Notes: generated from the letters alone by a model not told the origin. A DNA stretch of 64,000 nt from Candidatus Chlorohelix allophototropha (GCF_030389965.1 NZ_CP128399.1:2888799-2952798); one strand, 5' to 3'. Positions 24,724-34,725 are shown, numbered from the stretch's first letter. A program made the numbers and translations.

Positions 24724-26394
24724 CCCATATAAATCATTTGCCTCTGCAATAGCTTTTTGGCGTGCTTCTTCCTGCGAATCCGGGTCTAACTCTTCCCATG
24801 CTACGGTGCTACGCGCCAATTCCAGACCTGAAATAATCTGTTTGTAAAAAGCCTCGTCGTAGGGGCGGGTGCGAATTACCACCGGCATCGGTGCAGCATG
24901 TCCCAACACCAACGCTTGTTGCTTGCTATCTAGCGAAGCCAGCACCGTTTTTAGACCGCTTGAACCGCTTACTCCGGTAAAAACCGCATCAATATCGCGC
25001 TCATCGTTGATAAGCGCCACTACCCGTGTGCCGATTTGTGACATAATTTCGCTATCAATACTACTAGGGCGCTGATCTACCACTAACAGCGTCACATAAT
25101 ATTTACGCATTTCACGGGCGATAGTGCCAAAGATGGTTTGCCCTGCCACCGCCGGAGTCAGGAACTTGTGCGCTTCTTCGATGGTAATCATAACGCGGCG
25201 TGGTTCGTCCGAAGCTTTTTGAGATTGACGGTATTGATCTACTTTATCTTTGTATTTTTCATGGATTATGCGGGTAACGATATTTGCCACCAGAATGTAA
25301 CTCAGCATGTTATCGCTTTTACCAAACTGAATGACGATATGCTTGCCCCGCGCCAAATTATCCACGATTTGGTTAACCGAATCTATACTGGAATGGTCAA
25401 CTACGAAAGGCAAATTTTTCAAAGCATGCAGTTTGTTACGCAATGCCTTTACAGATTGGATATTGGCTCTACTATCGGTGGCTATTTGCTCCGGGTCGCC
25501 GTTTAGCAATTCTACAATCCACTTATCGCCATATTTTTCTTTGAGGATATAAGCGGACTCGGAAGCGGTAGCGTTCAGATTCAGTTCGTCCTGTAGCAGC
25601 AAAATATCCTCGACTTCAATTTGGTTCAAGCCGATAAAGATTTCGCCATCTATACTGCCGCTTCCACCCAAGCGCGTATTCTTTAATGACCAAACCTGCA
25701 CCTTCTGGCTGAATAGGGCGCGCAAACCTTTAACAAATTTCTTATTCTCGGCTTGCGCCTGCTCGCCATATTCATTGTGCATATCGAAAATAAGGTTCGA
25801 GCAAATATCGGCGCGAATAAGCCCTGCCAGCAAAAGACGAGTCAGGAAGCTCTTGCCCGTACCGCTCTTGCCGAAGATACCGTTGGAACGCTCTACAAAA
25901 CGCTCAAGGTCGATGCAAATATCAATTTCCATATCCAAGGGCTTGCCGATAGCGAAATTCTTGCCGCCCTGAAGCAGGTCTTCGCTGCCGAAAACCGCGT
26001 CAAAGTCGGTTTCTTCGGCAATGTAAACAGAGGTAAAATGGGCTGGTATGCTGCGAACAGGACGCGGATTAGCATCGCCTTGATACAGCGCAAGGCGATT
26101 GTCCACATGCGCGTCACCGTAAGTATAAACGCCCTGCAACACTTCACGCACCAGCGCGGAAGTATCCTCGCCGGGTGGATCGAGCAAGATACTATCGGTA
26201 GTGGCTTCCAACGCTACATCGGTCAACATCCCAAAGAACCGCACGCCATTGCTCTCAATCGCCACAAATTGCCCGGTCTGAATATGCTCAAGCGGGGCAG
26301 AACTGCGGATACGCACCTGCAAACCTTTAGAAAGCGAACCGCTCGTGACCAAGCCTAGGTATTTTTCAGGTTTACGCTTAAAATTACTTGACAT
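24721..26394 (-). CDS. HerA-type (DUF87) DNA-translocating ATPase
   Basis: The 557-residue ATPase of the HerA/FtsK superfamily has an N-terminal beta region (about 1-120) that fits a HAS-barrel. A RecA-like core has Walker A GKSGTGKS (175-182), the FDMHNEYG motif and Walker B VMITIEEAH. A C-terminal arginine-finger region completes it. HerA proteins form hexamers that move along duplex DNA and usually act with the NurA nuclease in end resection. Here the upstream partner, two bases away, is not an obvious nuclease. It is transcribed toward the terminator shared with the NHLP-like genes. Confidence 0.85.
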   Translation of the reverse strand: MSSNFKRKPEKYLGLVTSGSLSKGLQVRIRSSAPLEHIQTGQFVAIESNGVRFFGMLTDVALEATTDSILLDPPGEDTSALVREVLQGVYTYGDAHVDNRLALYQGDANPRPVRSIPAHFTSVYIAEETDFDAVFGSEDLLQGGKNFAIGKPLDMEIDICIDLERFVERSNGIFGKSGTGKSFLTRLLLAGLIRADICSNLIFDMHNEYGEQAQAENKKFVKGLRALFSQKVQVWSLKNTRLGGSGSIDGEIFIGLNQIEVEDILLLQDELNLNATASESAYILKEKYGDKWIVELLNGDPEQIATDSRANIQSVKALRNKLHALKNLPFVVDHSSIDSVNQIVDNLARGKHIVIQFGKSDNMLSYILVANIVTRIIHEKYKDKVDQYRQSQKASDEPRRVMITIEEAHKFLTPAVAGQTIFGTIAREMRKYYVTLLVVDQRPSSIDSEIMSQIGTRVVALINDERDIDAVFTGVSGSSGLKTVLASLDSKQQALVLGHAAPMPVVIRTRPYDEAFYKQIISGLELARSTVAWEELDPDSQEEARQKAIAEANDLYG

Positions 26395-26396
26395 AA

Positions 26397-27026
26397 CTAA
26401 TTCTCACATTTTTCCAGAATAGTACGCAGCCTGTCAAAATCTTCCTTGAGCAAACGCGCCAATTGCCGCCCTGTATCCACCAACCATTGCCGCCCACTCG
26501 AACCGCGTACTGCTGTGCCATGTCGCAGTAATGCTGCCGTCAATTCCTCTACCGGAGCTTGGCTGGCTTGCAGTATGGTACGCAGATAAAGCGCGCTGCT
26601 GGTAAAATCAATTAATTCGTCATCGCTACAAAGCGTCACGCTATAGTGCAAGGGAGGGGGATAGTCAGGGTAATTATAAGTGATTTTGCCAGATTCCAGT
26701 TTGCGGCAACCCAACACCACCACCGCAAATTCGGTACGCAGCAAGCGGGTTAGCTGAGGGTTAGCGTTGTAAACTTGCTCATCTATCTGGCGAGGCTCGC
26801 CCTCAACCGAACGAGCATAGGCGCGTCTGCCGGGGTCAATACCACCAGTCGCAATATGATACACCGCACCATAAATCAGGTTATTGCCGCCCTTATCTTT
26901 AACCTGTACCAGACCGCCAAAGGGTGGCGGGTTGTCCAACTCATAAGCTTGGGCGGTATATCCGGTGAGGCTGGTTTCCACCACTTCGCCGATACCAGAG
27001 GCATTATTCAGAAAAAGCTCGGTCAT
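26397..27026 (-). CDS. HAS-barrel-like protein, probable HerA partner
   Basis: The protein has 209 residues from the ATG at 27026, chosen because GGGGAGA lies just upstream on the minus strand. The frame is open far further upstream, but that would run through the promoter of the divergent gene. The N-terminal 130 residues (IGEVVETSLTGY, PPPFGGLVQVKD, YGAVYHIATGG) look like the beta-barrel found in front of HerA/ATP-synthase-type ATPases. The C-terminal part is helical and charged. No NurA-type acidic nuclease motif is seen. It is in an operon with the HerA gene, two bases apart. The function as a loader or regulator is inferred from context. Confidence 0.65.
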   Translation of the reverse strand: MTELFLNNASGIGEVVETSLTGYTAQAYELDNPPPFGGLVQVKDKGGNNLIYGAVYHIATGGIDPGRRAYARSVEGEPRQIDEQVYNANPQLTRLLRTEFAVVVLGCRKLESGKITYNYPDYPPPLHYSVTLCSDDELIDFTSSALYLRTILQASQAPVEELTAALLRHGTAVRGSSGRQWLVDTGRQLARLLKEDFDRLRTILEKCEN

Positions 27027-27141
27027 AGTTTCTCCCCAAATAAGAACAACGGTGCTAGGCAGATTATAACATATCGAGAGAGAGGAAAAAGCAAGGGACA
27101 GCCTCAACCCAACTTGCTCTGGGAACGCGCACAAGCGGCTG

Positions 27142-27150
27142 TGGTATAAT
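27142..27150 (+). promoter_or_regulatory. Extended -10 promoter before the large membrane protein gene
   Basis: TGG followed by TATAAT (27145-27150) forms an extended -10. The start of transcription would be near 27157. This places the TTG at 27151 outside the message and supports the later TTG at 27202 as the start codon. Confidence 0.55.
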
Positions 27151-27201
27151 TTGCAGCAGCGTATTCCTATAAAAGGAAATTCAGGAGGGCTATTTTCACC
27201 T

Positions 27202-30192
27202 TTGTCTGCTATCTCTTTACCCCTTTTTCTAGCTATACCAGCCGCGCTGTTTCTGATACTTGCGCCCGGTTTGGTTACTCTACAACTTATGCTGGCTTTC
27301 GGGAAAGCCCGTGCGGGAGTGCTAAAATCGAGTGAGCAAATCTTTCTCTCGATCACGCTGAGTGTAATGTTTAGCGGGTGGGTAGGGCTATTGCTGGCTT
27401 CATTAGGCATATTCTCGATATGGGCATTGCTGGCAATTGGCGCATTGTGGTCACTGGCAGGAGCATACTGGCTATCGAGGCGAGGCTATCTCTGGCAAAT
27501 CCCGCGCTTTGGGAAGAAAGCGGTGCTTGGAGAGTGGTTGCTGACGATTTTGTTAGTGGGTACAGCCATTCTATTTTTCCTCGCTCCGCATGAAACAGTG
27601 GCAGGAGCACAGGACAGCGGGGTGTATTACAACACCGGGGTTAATATTGCCCGCACCGGCGCATTGGTGATTCAAGACCCGTTGCTGCAAACCATCGGCA
27701 GCCAGAGTAGCAAGCTTTACCCGGTGCTGATGATGGGCTTGCCCGGAGGAGCAGGGCGTTTCCTATTTGTGGACTTCCAACGCATGAACGGCTATTTCGT
27801 AATGGACAACATGGAAGGATTAACTACGGGCAAAGTTATTCCACAATTCTTCCATTTTTATCCTACCCTTCTAGCAATCGGAGTCAGCCTGTTCGGTTTA
27901 TACGGTGGGGTGCTGGTCAATCCATTTTTAGCCCTAATGGCAGTTTTCGGCTTGTACCTGACGGCGCGGAGAATCCTGCCCGGTAAGCGAGGCGAATGGG
28001 TAGCATTGCTAGCCGCTCTGCTGCTGGCGTTAAACGGGATACAGGTTTGGTTTGCGCGTGAGACTCTGTGGGAAACGTTGGGTGAGTTTCTGGCATTTGC
28101 CGCAATTTACGCCTTCACCATACTGGTCAACCCGGTATCACTGGATCAAGCAGAAAAGGGTCAGGAAGATAACGGGTTAAGGGCGTTGGGTGGTTTTGTA
28201 GTGGGTAGCGCGTTGGGGATTCTATGTCTGGCACACGCCTCTCAGGCGCTATTCACCCTGCCCTTGGTAATTCCTTACCTGATCTGGATACGCTTGTCGC
28301 GCCGCTGGAATGCGGGGCATTGGTGGCTATTGGGCGCATACGGGCTACTGTTTATACACATGGTGCTGCATATCTGGCTTTTCGCGCTGGCTTATTGGGA
28401 AGGCATCTATCACCACGTAATTATAAACTTCACCAAAGCATTGCCCATAGTAATTCCAATAGCCATAATAGGTTTGTTGGTGGTCATTTTCCTGAATGCA
28501 ATTCCAAAACAAGTGCAACGGTTTGAAGGATGGCTGGCAAGGCACTGGCGCTGGGTTTCGCTTGGGTTGGCGCTCATAGTGGCAGCTTACCTGATTTTCA
28601 ATTACTTCATCCGAGTTTACCGAGTCGGTACAGATGGCAAGGGCAACCCCTTCGATTACATGGTGAATTGGCAGAGTTATATCGGTGCGCCTACCAGTCT
28701 CGGACCGGAACGCAACCTGCTACGGTTGGGTTGGTATTTCTCTCCGCTTGGTATTGTGCTGGTGATTATCGGGGTAACTGCGATGCTAGCGGGAAAACTA
28801 AACTGGCGGAGTGCGATGTTTTTTGCCTTTACGCTGGGCGTTACCTATTTCTTTCTGGACGAAAGCTACACCCAGGAAGGTTATATCTATAGCTTGCGCC
28901 GCTACGTAAACCTGACTATACCGGCTTTTTCGCTGTTCATTGCCTATGCTGCGCTGGAAACGCTGCCTAATCTTACAGATAAAGCAGGAAGACTGTTAAA
29001 CCGCTTATTCGGACGCAAGGTAGCATATATGCAAGCGGCAGGGGCAGAAAGTAGCGCCACCATCGCCTTTGCCGTCACGCAGCCACCCACCAATGAGGTA
29101 ACCGAATCTAAGCGCGGTGCAAGTACGAGCAACCCAACTGAAAAGCGCACAGGTTATAAAATTGGGCTGGCATTAGGGTTGCTCTCAGCGGTGGGGCTGG
29201 TAAGCTTCATGCTATATACCAACCGCACCATTTACACCCTCTCTGAATATGGGGCAGGACCTGATGCGCCCAGTTTGCTCAAGCAAATGGAAAATTTAGC
29301 TGATAAGTTTGGTCCTAAAGACATCATTATTTACAGCGGGGAACGAGATGCGGATGCCAAATCAGCTACCATCCTGACGTACGCCTTTAATCATCCTGCC
29401 TTCCTGCTCACTGCTGCCCCTCCTACCGGAGACGTTCTCAGCAAATTAATCGCAGAGTGGGAAAAGCAGGGCTATACCGTCAAGGCGATGCTAGGTCCTG
29501 ATGGCGGCAGACTCGCGCCACAGGGCTATAACCTTAAATGGGAAAGCGAAGTAGTGCTACATTTCCGGCAATTTGAAAGCCTTCAGACCCAAAAACCCTA
29601 CAATATTCAGGACAATACCCTGACCTACGGCATCTATAGGCTAACCAGTGATGCCAATGTCAATGATGTAGGCACGGGCGCACCCGATACAGCGCAAGGC
29701 TGGAAACTGGAAATCGGTAAGAAAGATTTCGCGGCACTGGTAATGGGCTTCTCCAGCCTTGAAACCAAAAAAGACGGTGCAATTTACCGCTGGACTACAC
29801 AGGATGGGGTATTGCGTGTACCATGCCTTGACCCCACGCGCCCTTACCGCCTTGAACTGACGCTTGACCCCGACATTACGCGCCCGGCGAGCCTCTCACC
29901 GCTTAATCTCTCGGTTTACCTCAGCAACGACCCCTATGATTGGGATCCGGGCAGATTGGAAAAGTTGTCAGCGTTGGGAGTTTTAAGCTTGCAACCGGGC
30001 GCTAAAACCTATACGCTTGATATACCGGGAAGCGTTCCGGCAAGCCAATTGACTTGCAAACCGGGTGCGAACTCACTAATCTTGCAACTCGTAGCCGACA
30101 AAACTTGGAAACCAAGTAGCTACGGTCTGGGCAACGATAGCCGCAGTTTGGGAGTTAAATTGTTAAAAGTAGCAGTACAAAGCAAGCAATAA
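27202..30192 (+). CDS. Large polytopic membrane protein, GT-C glycosyltransferase-like
   Basis: The protein has about 996 residues. I chose the TTG at 27202, which lies after AGGAGGG (12-base spacing). The first two thirds hold at least eleven hydrophobic helices. The first loop carries an acidic motif in AQDSGVYYNTG, like the loop-1 Asp of GT-C transferases that use lipid-linked sugars. The last 300 residues are soluble and beta-rich and probably lie outside the membrane. I do not recognise a named family. A sugar transferase or assembly role for surface glycans fits the topology but is inference. It lies 24 bases before the penicillin-acylase-family gene, so the two are likely co-transcribed. 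Confidence 0.6.
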   Translation: MSAISLPLFLAIPAALFLILAPGLVTLQLMLAFGKARAGVLKSSEQIFLSITLSVMFSGWVGLLLASLGIFSIWALLAIGALWSLAGAYWLSRRGYLWQIPRFGKKAVLGEWLLTILLVGTAILFFLAPHETVAGAQDSGVYYNTGVNIARTGALVIQDPLLQTIGSQSSKLYPVLMMGLPGGAGRFLFVDFQRMNGYFVMDNMEGLTTGKVIPQFFHFYPTLLAIGVSLFGLYGGVLVNPFLALMAVFGLYLTARRILPGKRGEWVALLAALLLALNGIQVWFARETLWETLGEFLAFAAIYAFTILVNPVSLDQAEKGQEDNGLRALGGFVVGSALGILCLAHASQALFTLPLVIPYLIWIRLSRRWNAGHWWLLGAYGLLFIHMVLHIWLFALAYWEGIYHHVIINFTKALPIVIPIAIIGLLVVIFLNAIPKQVQRFEGWLARHWRWVSLGLALIVAAYLIFNYFIRVYRVGTDGKGNPFDYMVNWQSYIGAPTSLGPERNLLRLGWYFSPLGIVLVIIGVTAMLAGKLNWRSAMFFAFTLGVTYFFLDESYTQEGYIYSLRRYVNLTIPAFSLFIAYAALETLPNLTDKAGRLLNRLFGRKVAYMQAAGAESSATIAFAVTQPPTNEVTESKRGASTSNPTEKRTGYKIGLALGLLSAVGLVSFMLYTNRTIYTLSEYGAGPDAPSLLKQMENLADKFGPKDIIIYSGERDADAKSATILTYAFNHPAFLLTAAPPTGDVLSKLIAEWEKQGYTVKAMLGPDGGRLAPQGYNLKWESEVVLHFRQFESLQTQKPYNIQDNTLTYGIYRLTSDANVNDVGTGAPDTAQGWKLEIGKKDFAALVMGFSSLETKKDGAIYRWTTQDGVLRVPCLDPTRPYRLELTLDPDITRPASLSPLNLSVYLSNDPYDWDPGRLEKLSALGVLSLQPGAKTYTLDIPGSVPASQLTCKPGANSLILQLVADKTWKPSSYGLGNDSRSLGVKLLKVAVQSKQ

Positions 30193-30216
30193 AGGTATGC
30201 AGAGGAGTAGAACTTT

Positions 30217-32763
30217 ATGAAGGGGCAGAAAAGCTCAAGCCGTAAAGATATACAAAAAGTAGCAGAAGTCATTTCAAATAATATAACCGATGTTATAGAA
30301 AACAGTGAGGGTAAGCCTCGCAAACGCGGACGCAAGCCTCGCAACCTGTTGTTGGCTACTAGTGCACTAGGTGCAGTCGGTTACAGCGCGTGGCAGGCAA
30401 GCAAAACGCGCTTCAGCAGCAAAATAAACGGCGAACTTAAACTGTCTGGCTTGAAATCCCCGGTTGAAGTGATACGAGATAAATGGGGCATCCCGCATTT
30501 ATACGCGCAAAGCTTGTCCGATCTGGCATTTGCGCAGGGCTTTGTACAGGCGCAAGACCGCATGTGGCAAATGGAATTTCAGCGGCGGGTGGCTTCCGGG
30601 CGATTATCCGAAATCTTTGGGGATGCCACCCTAGAAGCCGATAAAATGATGCGCCGCTTGCAATTACGGCGGGCTGCTCACAATGATTATGCCCATATGG
30701 ATAGCGATAGCGAAGAAAAAATGGTGCTGGAGCGTTTCGTGGAAGGGGTAAACGCTTATCTGAATACCAAGAAATTGCCGCTTGAATTTTCGCTGGTGCG
30801 CTACAAGCCCGAACCTTGGAGTCCGATTGACAGCCTGACATGGGCTAAGATTATCGGAGTGCAACAAAGCACCAACCTCGACTCGGAATTGGTCAGGGCG
30901 CAGATGGTGCAAAAGCTTGGCGCAGAACGTGCCGCCAAACTTGAACCTACCCAGATGGTTACGGGCGCACCCCTGATTATACCGCCGGATGCCGATTATA
31001 GCGGTCTAGATTTCGAGCTTATCCTAGAAGAGTACCGCAAGATGCAGTCCACGATAGGCGCATTTGCCGGGGGTAACAGCAACAACTGGGCAGTGAGTGG
31101 CAGCCGAACTGTTACCGGAAAACCGATGCTGTGCAATGACCCGCACATGGCAGTTACGATGCCTTCCACATGGTATGAAATGCACCTACACTCGCCTGAA
31201 ATAGATGTGACAGGGGCAAGCATTCCGGGTATTCCGCTGATTGGCATTGGTCATAACCGCCATATTGCGTGGGGTATCACCAACACTATGTCTGATTCCC
31301 AAGATGCCTTTATCGAGAAAATAGACCCCACCAACCCGCAACGCTATGAATACAAGGGCGAATGGCGTGAGTTTGAAGTGGTGCAGGAAGAGATCAAAAT
31401 CAAGGGTAAAGCCAGTTTTTTTATGGATTGCGCCCGTAGCGTACACGGTCCGTTGCTTAGTTCGCTCAAATTACACGGGACTCCTGCTGCCGATGCGGGC
31501 GGCAAAATCGAGGCTCCTCTCGCAGTTTCGTGGAACATCTACGAACCATCAAAAGGGATAAGAACTCTGCTCAAATTGAACCAAGCTACCAACTGGCAAG
31601 AGTTCCGGGAAGCTTTGAGTACTTGGGATGTGGGTTGCTTTAACTTCGCCTATGCCGATGTAGAAGGCAATATAGGCTACCAGTTCACCGGGCTTATTCC
31701 CATTCGGGGCAAAGGGTTGGGCTTAGCGCCAAGCCCCGGAAACACCGGGGAATATGATTGGCAGGGCTATATCCCCTTTGAGGAATTGCCGCATATCTAC
31801 AATCCTGAGCAGGGCTATATTATTACCACCAATCAGAAAGTGGTCGGCAACGAGTATCCCTATTGGCTGGGCAGCGATTATCTTGGAGAGAACCGCGCCA
31901 TCCGCTTGCGCCAGCTAATCAATAGCCGCGAAAAGCTCAGTCTGGATGATGTAGCGCGTTTCCAGAAAGACCAACTCTGCCTTCCTGGCTTGCGACTCAC
32001 CCGCCGCCTCTTGCAGGCAGATGCCACCAAAGGGAACGACTGGCAAAGACGCGCACTCGGCTATCTAGCCACATGGGACGGGGTATTGACAGCGCATAGC
32101 GTAGCCGGAAGCATTTACCATGCCACGCTGCAAAAACTGGGAAGGTTGGTTTTTGAGCCGATTATGGGCAGCAGCCTTACCGAAAGCTATTTGGGGAACA
32201 GCAAAGATGCGTTGGGAGCGCACCCCAATAGTTTGCAGAGCATTACTACTACCTTCCTAATAGGCAGAATTGAAGCTAATGACCACGATTTGCTGCCAAT
32301 GGGCAAAAGTTGGGACGACCTGCTATTGGAAGCCTTGAGCCGAGCGATTGAGCTTTTACGCAAAAAGCTAGGCGATGATATGAACGATTGGGAATGGGGT
32401 AAACTACATGCGCTCAACTATGTACACCCGCTAGGAATGGTAAAACCGCTAAACCGTATTTTCAATCGTGGGCCTTACCCGCTGGGGGGTGATTGGGATA
32501 CGGTGTGGCAAGCGGGTTACAACGGCAGTGACGATAATTTCAGCTTTAACGGAGCTACCAGTTCCATTCGTCTTGTCACAGACTTGAACGATTGGGAGAA
32601 TACCCGCTTTGGTTGTACCAGCGGTCAGAGCGGCGCACCGATGAGTCCGCATTACAGCGACTTGATAGAGGAATGGTTGGCTGGAGCATATCATCCGCAT
32701 CTGTTCAACCGCGCTGCGATTCTAGACAATGCCGAGGGCAAGTTGACGCTGAACCCGGCATAA
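30217..32763 (+). CDS. Penicillin-acylase-family Ntn hydrolase
   Basis: The 848-residue precursor begins with a basic stretch (RKRGRKPR) and a hydrophobic segment (about 44-65) that would anchor or export it. The alpha-chain part contains DKWGIPHLYA and AQDRMWQMEF. Autocleavage should expose Ser288 in GGNSNNWAVSG, the N-terminal nucleophile of the beta chain. NDPHM follows, and the conserved Asn of the oxyanion hole is expected further on. Family members hydrolyse amide bonds in beta-lactams, acyl-homoserine lactones or other N-acyl compounds. The substrate cannot be told here. Its ribosome site AGAGGAG is strong and the gene is followed by a terminator. Confidence 0.9.
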   Translation: MKGQKSSSRKDIQKVAEVISNNITDVIENSEGKPRKRGRKPRNLLLATSALGAVGYSAWQASKTRFSSKINGELKLSGLKSPVEVIRDKWGIPHLYAQSLSDLAFAQGFVQAQDRMWQMEFQRRVASGRLSEIFGDATLEADKMMRRLQLRRAAHNDYAHMDSDSEEKMVLERFVEGVNAYLNTKKLPLEFSLVRYKPEPWSPIDSLTWAKIIGVQQSTNLDSELVRAQMVQKLGAERAAKLEPTQMVTGAPLIIPPDADYSGLDFELILEEYRKMQSTIGAFAGGNSNNWAVSGSRTVTGKPMLCNDPHMAVTMPSTWYEMHLHSPEIDVTGASIPGIPLIGIGHNRHIAWGITNTMSDSQDAFIEKIDPTNPQRYEYKGEWREFEVVQEEIKIKGKASFFMDCARSVHGPLLSSLKLHGTPAADAGGKIEAPLAVSWNIYEPSKGIRTLLKLNQATNWQEFREALSTWDVGCFNFAYADVEGNIGYQFTGLIPIRGKGLGLAPSPGNTGEYDWQGYIPFEELPHIYNPEQGYIITTNQKVVGNEYPYWLGSDYLGENRAIRLRQLINSREKLSLDDVARFQKDQLCLPGLRLTRRLLQADATKGNDWQRRALGYLATWDGVLTAHSVAGSIYHATLQKLGRLVFEPIMGSSLTESYLGNSKDALGAHPNSLQSITTTFLIGRIEANDHDLLPMGKSWDDLLLEALSRAIELLRKKLGDDMNDWEWGKLHALNYVHPLGMVKPLNRIFNRGPYPLGGDWDTVWQAGYNGSDDNFSFNGATSSIRLVTDLNDWENTRFGCTSGQSGAPMSPHYSDLIEEWLAGAYHPHLFNRAAILDNAEGKLTLNPA

Positions 32764-32803
32764 ACACGAATATCAATTAAAAGCATCAAAAAGAAGTAGC
32801 CGG

Positions 32804-32823
32804 AAGAGGGTTGCCTCTTTTTT
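32804..32823 (+). terminator. Rho-independent terminator after the acylase gene
   Basis: The stem AAGAGG/CCTCTT with loop GTTG is followed by a T-run to 32823. It touches the end of the convergent J-domain gene. Confidence 0.75.
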
Positions 32824-34678
32824 AATTCAAGGGCAACACCACTGTGGAGGTATCATCCTGCATTACCAAGCGCAGGTTAGAGGAATTATCGGGAATATCA
32901 AAAACCAGCAAGATAGTAAAGCTCTTGCTAGGCTCGATTGAACCGTAGGGAGCAGCGTTGCTAGGCGGGGTGAGGTATTGCGCCAACGCCGCGATTACAT
33001 CGGTGCGATAGGAATAGCCCTGCCCATCCAGCAGGGTAAACAACTGCGACACATTGGGCCAATCACGCACCGTATTAATATTGGTTAGTTTCAGATTAAG
33101 CAGCATGAATTTGCCGCGCTCGCTGGTTAGGTTACCAATGCGAGCCTGTAGAAGATAGCGGCTGGGGTCTGAAATTTCCCAATTCTTGCCTTTCCCGCTA
33201 CCACCGGGTTTTACTTCCACCTGAATAGTCTGGGGCGGCTGAAAGCTGAGGGAAGGGTCGTTGGGAAGGCTGTCTATGAGGCTCTTGGGGTCGGCAATAC
33301 CTTTAGCGAAAAGGCGTTGCGCCCAACCTGCCTGTGTAACCCGGTTAAAGAGGCTACGCTCACTGACCCGTATTTCAGTACCCGAAGTACCTACAACCCC
33401 TTTGGTTATGCTGATTCGATCAAGATAGGGAAAACGAGTATAGAGCGCATAGAAAATCTTCGCCCAATCGCTTTTCATCTCTTGTTCGTTTTTGTTGATA
33501 AGATAGCCGATATTGATAGCGCCACTACCCTCTACCTTTACCTGAATACCATCGGAGGGAACCCATACACCTGCTTCTGCCAAAATATTCTCAGGAGTAG
33601 GGTTGCTAATAATCTTATGGGTTTGGTCATCCAAAGATGCGCCGTAATGGTATGCCATTCGATCTTCAGCGGCAAAACGCGCCATGTCCTGAACAACTTG
33701 TTGGCGAGGATTCACTTCGCCCCGCCAGTTGAAAAAGCTAAAAGCAGAGTTGCGGGTGGTATCAGCACGATAAACCTGCCGCTTTTCATCCTTCGGATCG
33801 GTCAGGGTCAGCACCAGACGGTTTAAATCTGGGTATTGGCGGTAAAGAGTATAGATTAGCACATAGGCGGTCTGTTCGGATTGGCGTAACAGGTCAAGCG
33901 AGTCGGGCTTGTTGGAAGTGGCAACGGTTTCGGCGTTGGTCGTACCGCCCTTCTCGCTCAAACGAATAGTAACCCGCATTGTATCAGGCTGAGTAATAGT
34001 CAGGTCGAGTACGCGACGGTCAAATGAATCGGGAGTTTGCAGGAAAGCTAAAGCACCTTCGCGACTAAGCACCCCCACCGGAGAAGGTGTAGCAGTGGAG
34101 GGAGGCGCGGTAATTACCAGATAACCGGATTGGGGGAGATTCGGGTTTTTTGTAGTTATAAAGCTGGTAGCAAGCGGATTGCCAAATGCTGTTTCAAGTA
34201 ACAACAGGCACCCTGTCAACAGGATTAAAAAAACCATCCCTGCGATAACCCAAGGCAAAGGGTTAAACCCGTGGGATGCCTCTCGCGCCTCTCGCTCTAC
34301 GAAATAATTAGGGCGTGGTTTAGTACGCGGCGGCGGTGGTTCTTCCTGAGTGCTGGGGCTAGTGGCACTCTCATTAGTAGTAACCGGTTTCTCAGTAGGG
34401 CGCGGGCGAGCAGTTTGCTCAGGCGGATTGCGATTGTAGCGGTCAAGGCTATCACGAATCTGGTTGTAATCGCGCCGCTTTTCAGGGTCGCGTAACACAT
34501 CAAAAGCCATGTTAATCTGCGCCATGCGCTGCTCGGCTTCGGGCGCACGATTGCGATCGGGGTGATATTTCTTGACCAGCGCTTTATAGGCAGCCTCAAC
34601 TACCTCGGTTTCTGCGGCAGGGTCAACCTGTAACACCCGATAATAATCTATTTGTTGTCTGCGTCGAACTTCCGCCAT
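32822..34678 (-). CDS. Membrane-anchored J-domain protein
   Basis: This 618-residue protein opens with a J domain (about 9-75) including the essential HPD triad (KKYHPDRN) and the helix YNQIRDS. A Pro/Thr/Arg-rich linker follows, then one transmembrane helix (about 143-165). The C-terminal 450 residues have no recognised domain and probably face outside. The J domain would therefore recruit DnaK to the inner face of the membrane. It is not DnaJ itself, as the Gly/Phe region and zinc fingers are absent. A terminator of the upstream cca gene lies just before it, so it has its own transcript. Confidence 0.85.
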   Translation of the reverse strand: MAEVRRRQQIDYYRVLQVDPAAETEVVEAAYKALVKKYHPDRNRAPEAEQRMAQINMAFDVLRDPEKRRDYNQIRDSLDRYNRNPPEQTARPRPTEKPVTTNESATSPSTQEEPPPPRTKPRPNYFVEREAREASHGFNPLPWVIAGMVFLILLTGCLLLLETAFGNPLATSFITTKNPNLPQSGYLVITAPPSTATPSPVGVLSREGALAFLQTPDSFDRRVLDLTITQPDTMRVTIRLSEKGGTTNAETVATSNKPDSLDLLRQSEQTAYVLIYTLYRQYPDLNRLVLTLTDPKDEKRQVYRADTTRNSAFSFFNWRGEVNPRQQVVQDMARFAAEDRMAYHYGASLDDQTHKIISNPTPENILAEAGVWVPSDGIQVKVEGSGAINIGYLINKNEQEMKSDWAKIFYALYTRFPYLDRISITKGVVGTSGTEIRVSERSLFNRVTQAGWAQRLFAKGIADPKSLIDSLPNDPSLSFQPPQTIQVEVKPGGSGKGKNWEISDPSRYLLQARIGNLTSERGKFMLLNLKLTNINTVRDWPNVSQLFTLLDGQGYSYRTDVIAALAQYLTPPSNAAPYGSIEPSKSFTILLVFDIPDNSSNLRLVMQDDTSTVVLPLN

Positions 34679-34693
34679 TAATCTCGTTTCGTA

Positions 34694-34725
34694 TAAAAAA
34701 ACCGTCCGCTTGCCGCAAAACGGTT
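34694..34725 (-). terminator. Rho-independent terminator after the cca gene
   Basis: On the minus strand the stem AACCGT/ACGGTT (34725-34700), with extra GC-rich pairing in the loop, runs into seven T residues. It lies about 50 bases after the cca stop codon. Confidence 0.7.

Noticed and set aside
27027-27410. N-terminal extension of the HerA partner gene on the minus strand
   Set aside because: The frame stays open to 27410, but it would cover the promoter and start of the divergent membrane protein gene. The ATG at 27026 has a good ribosome site.
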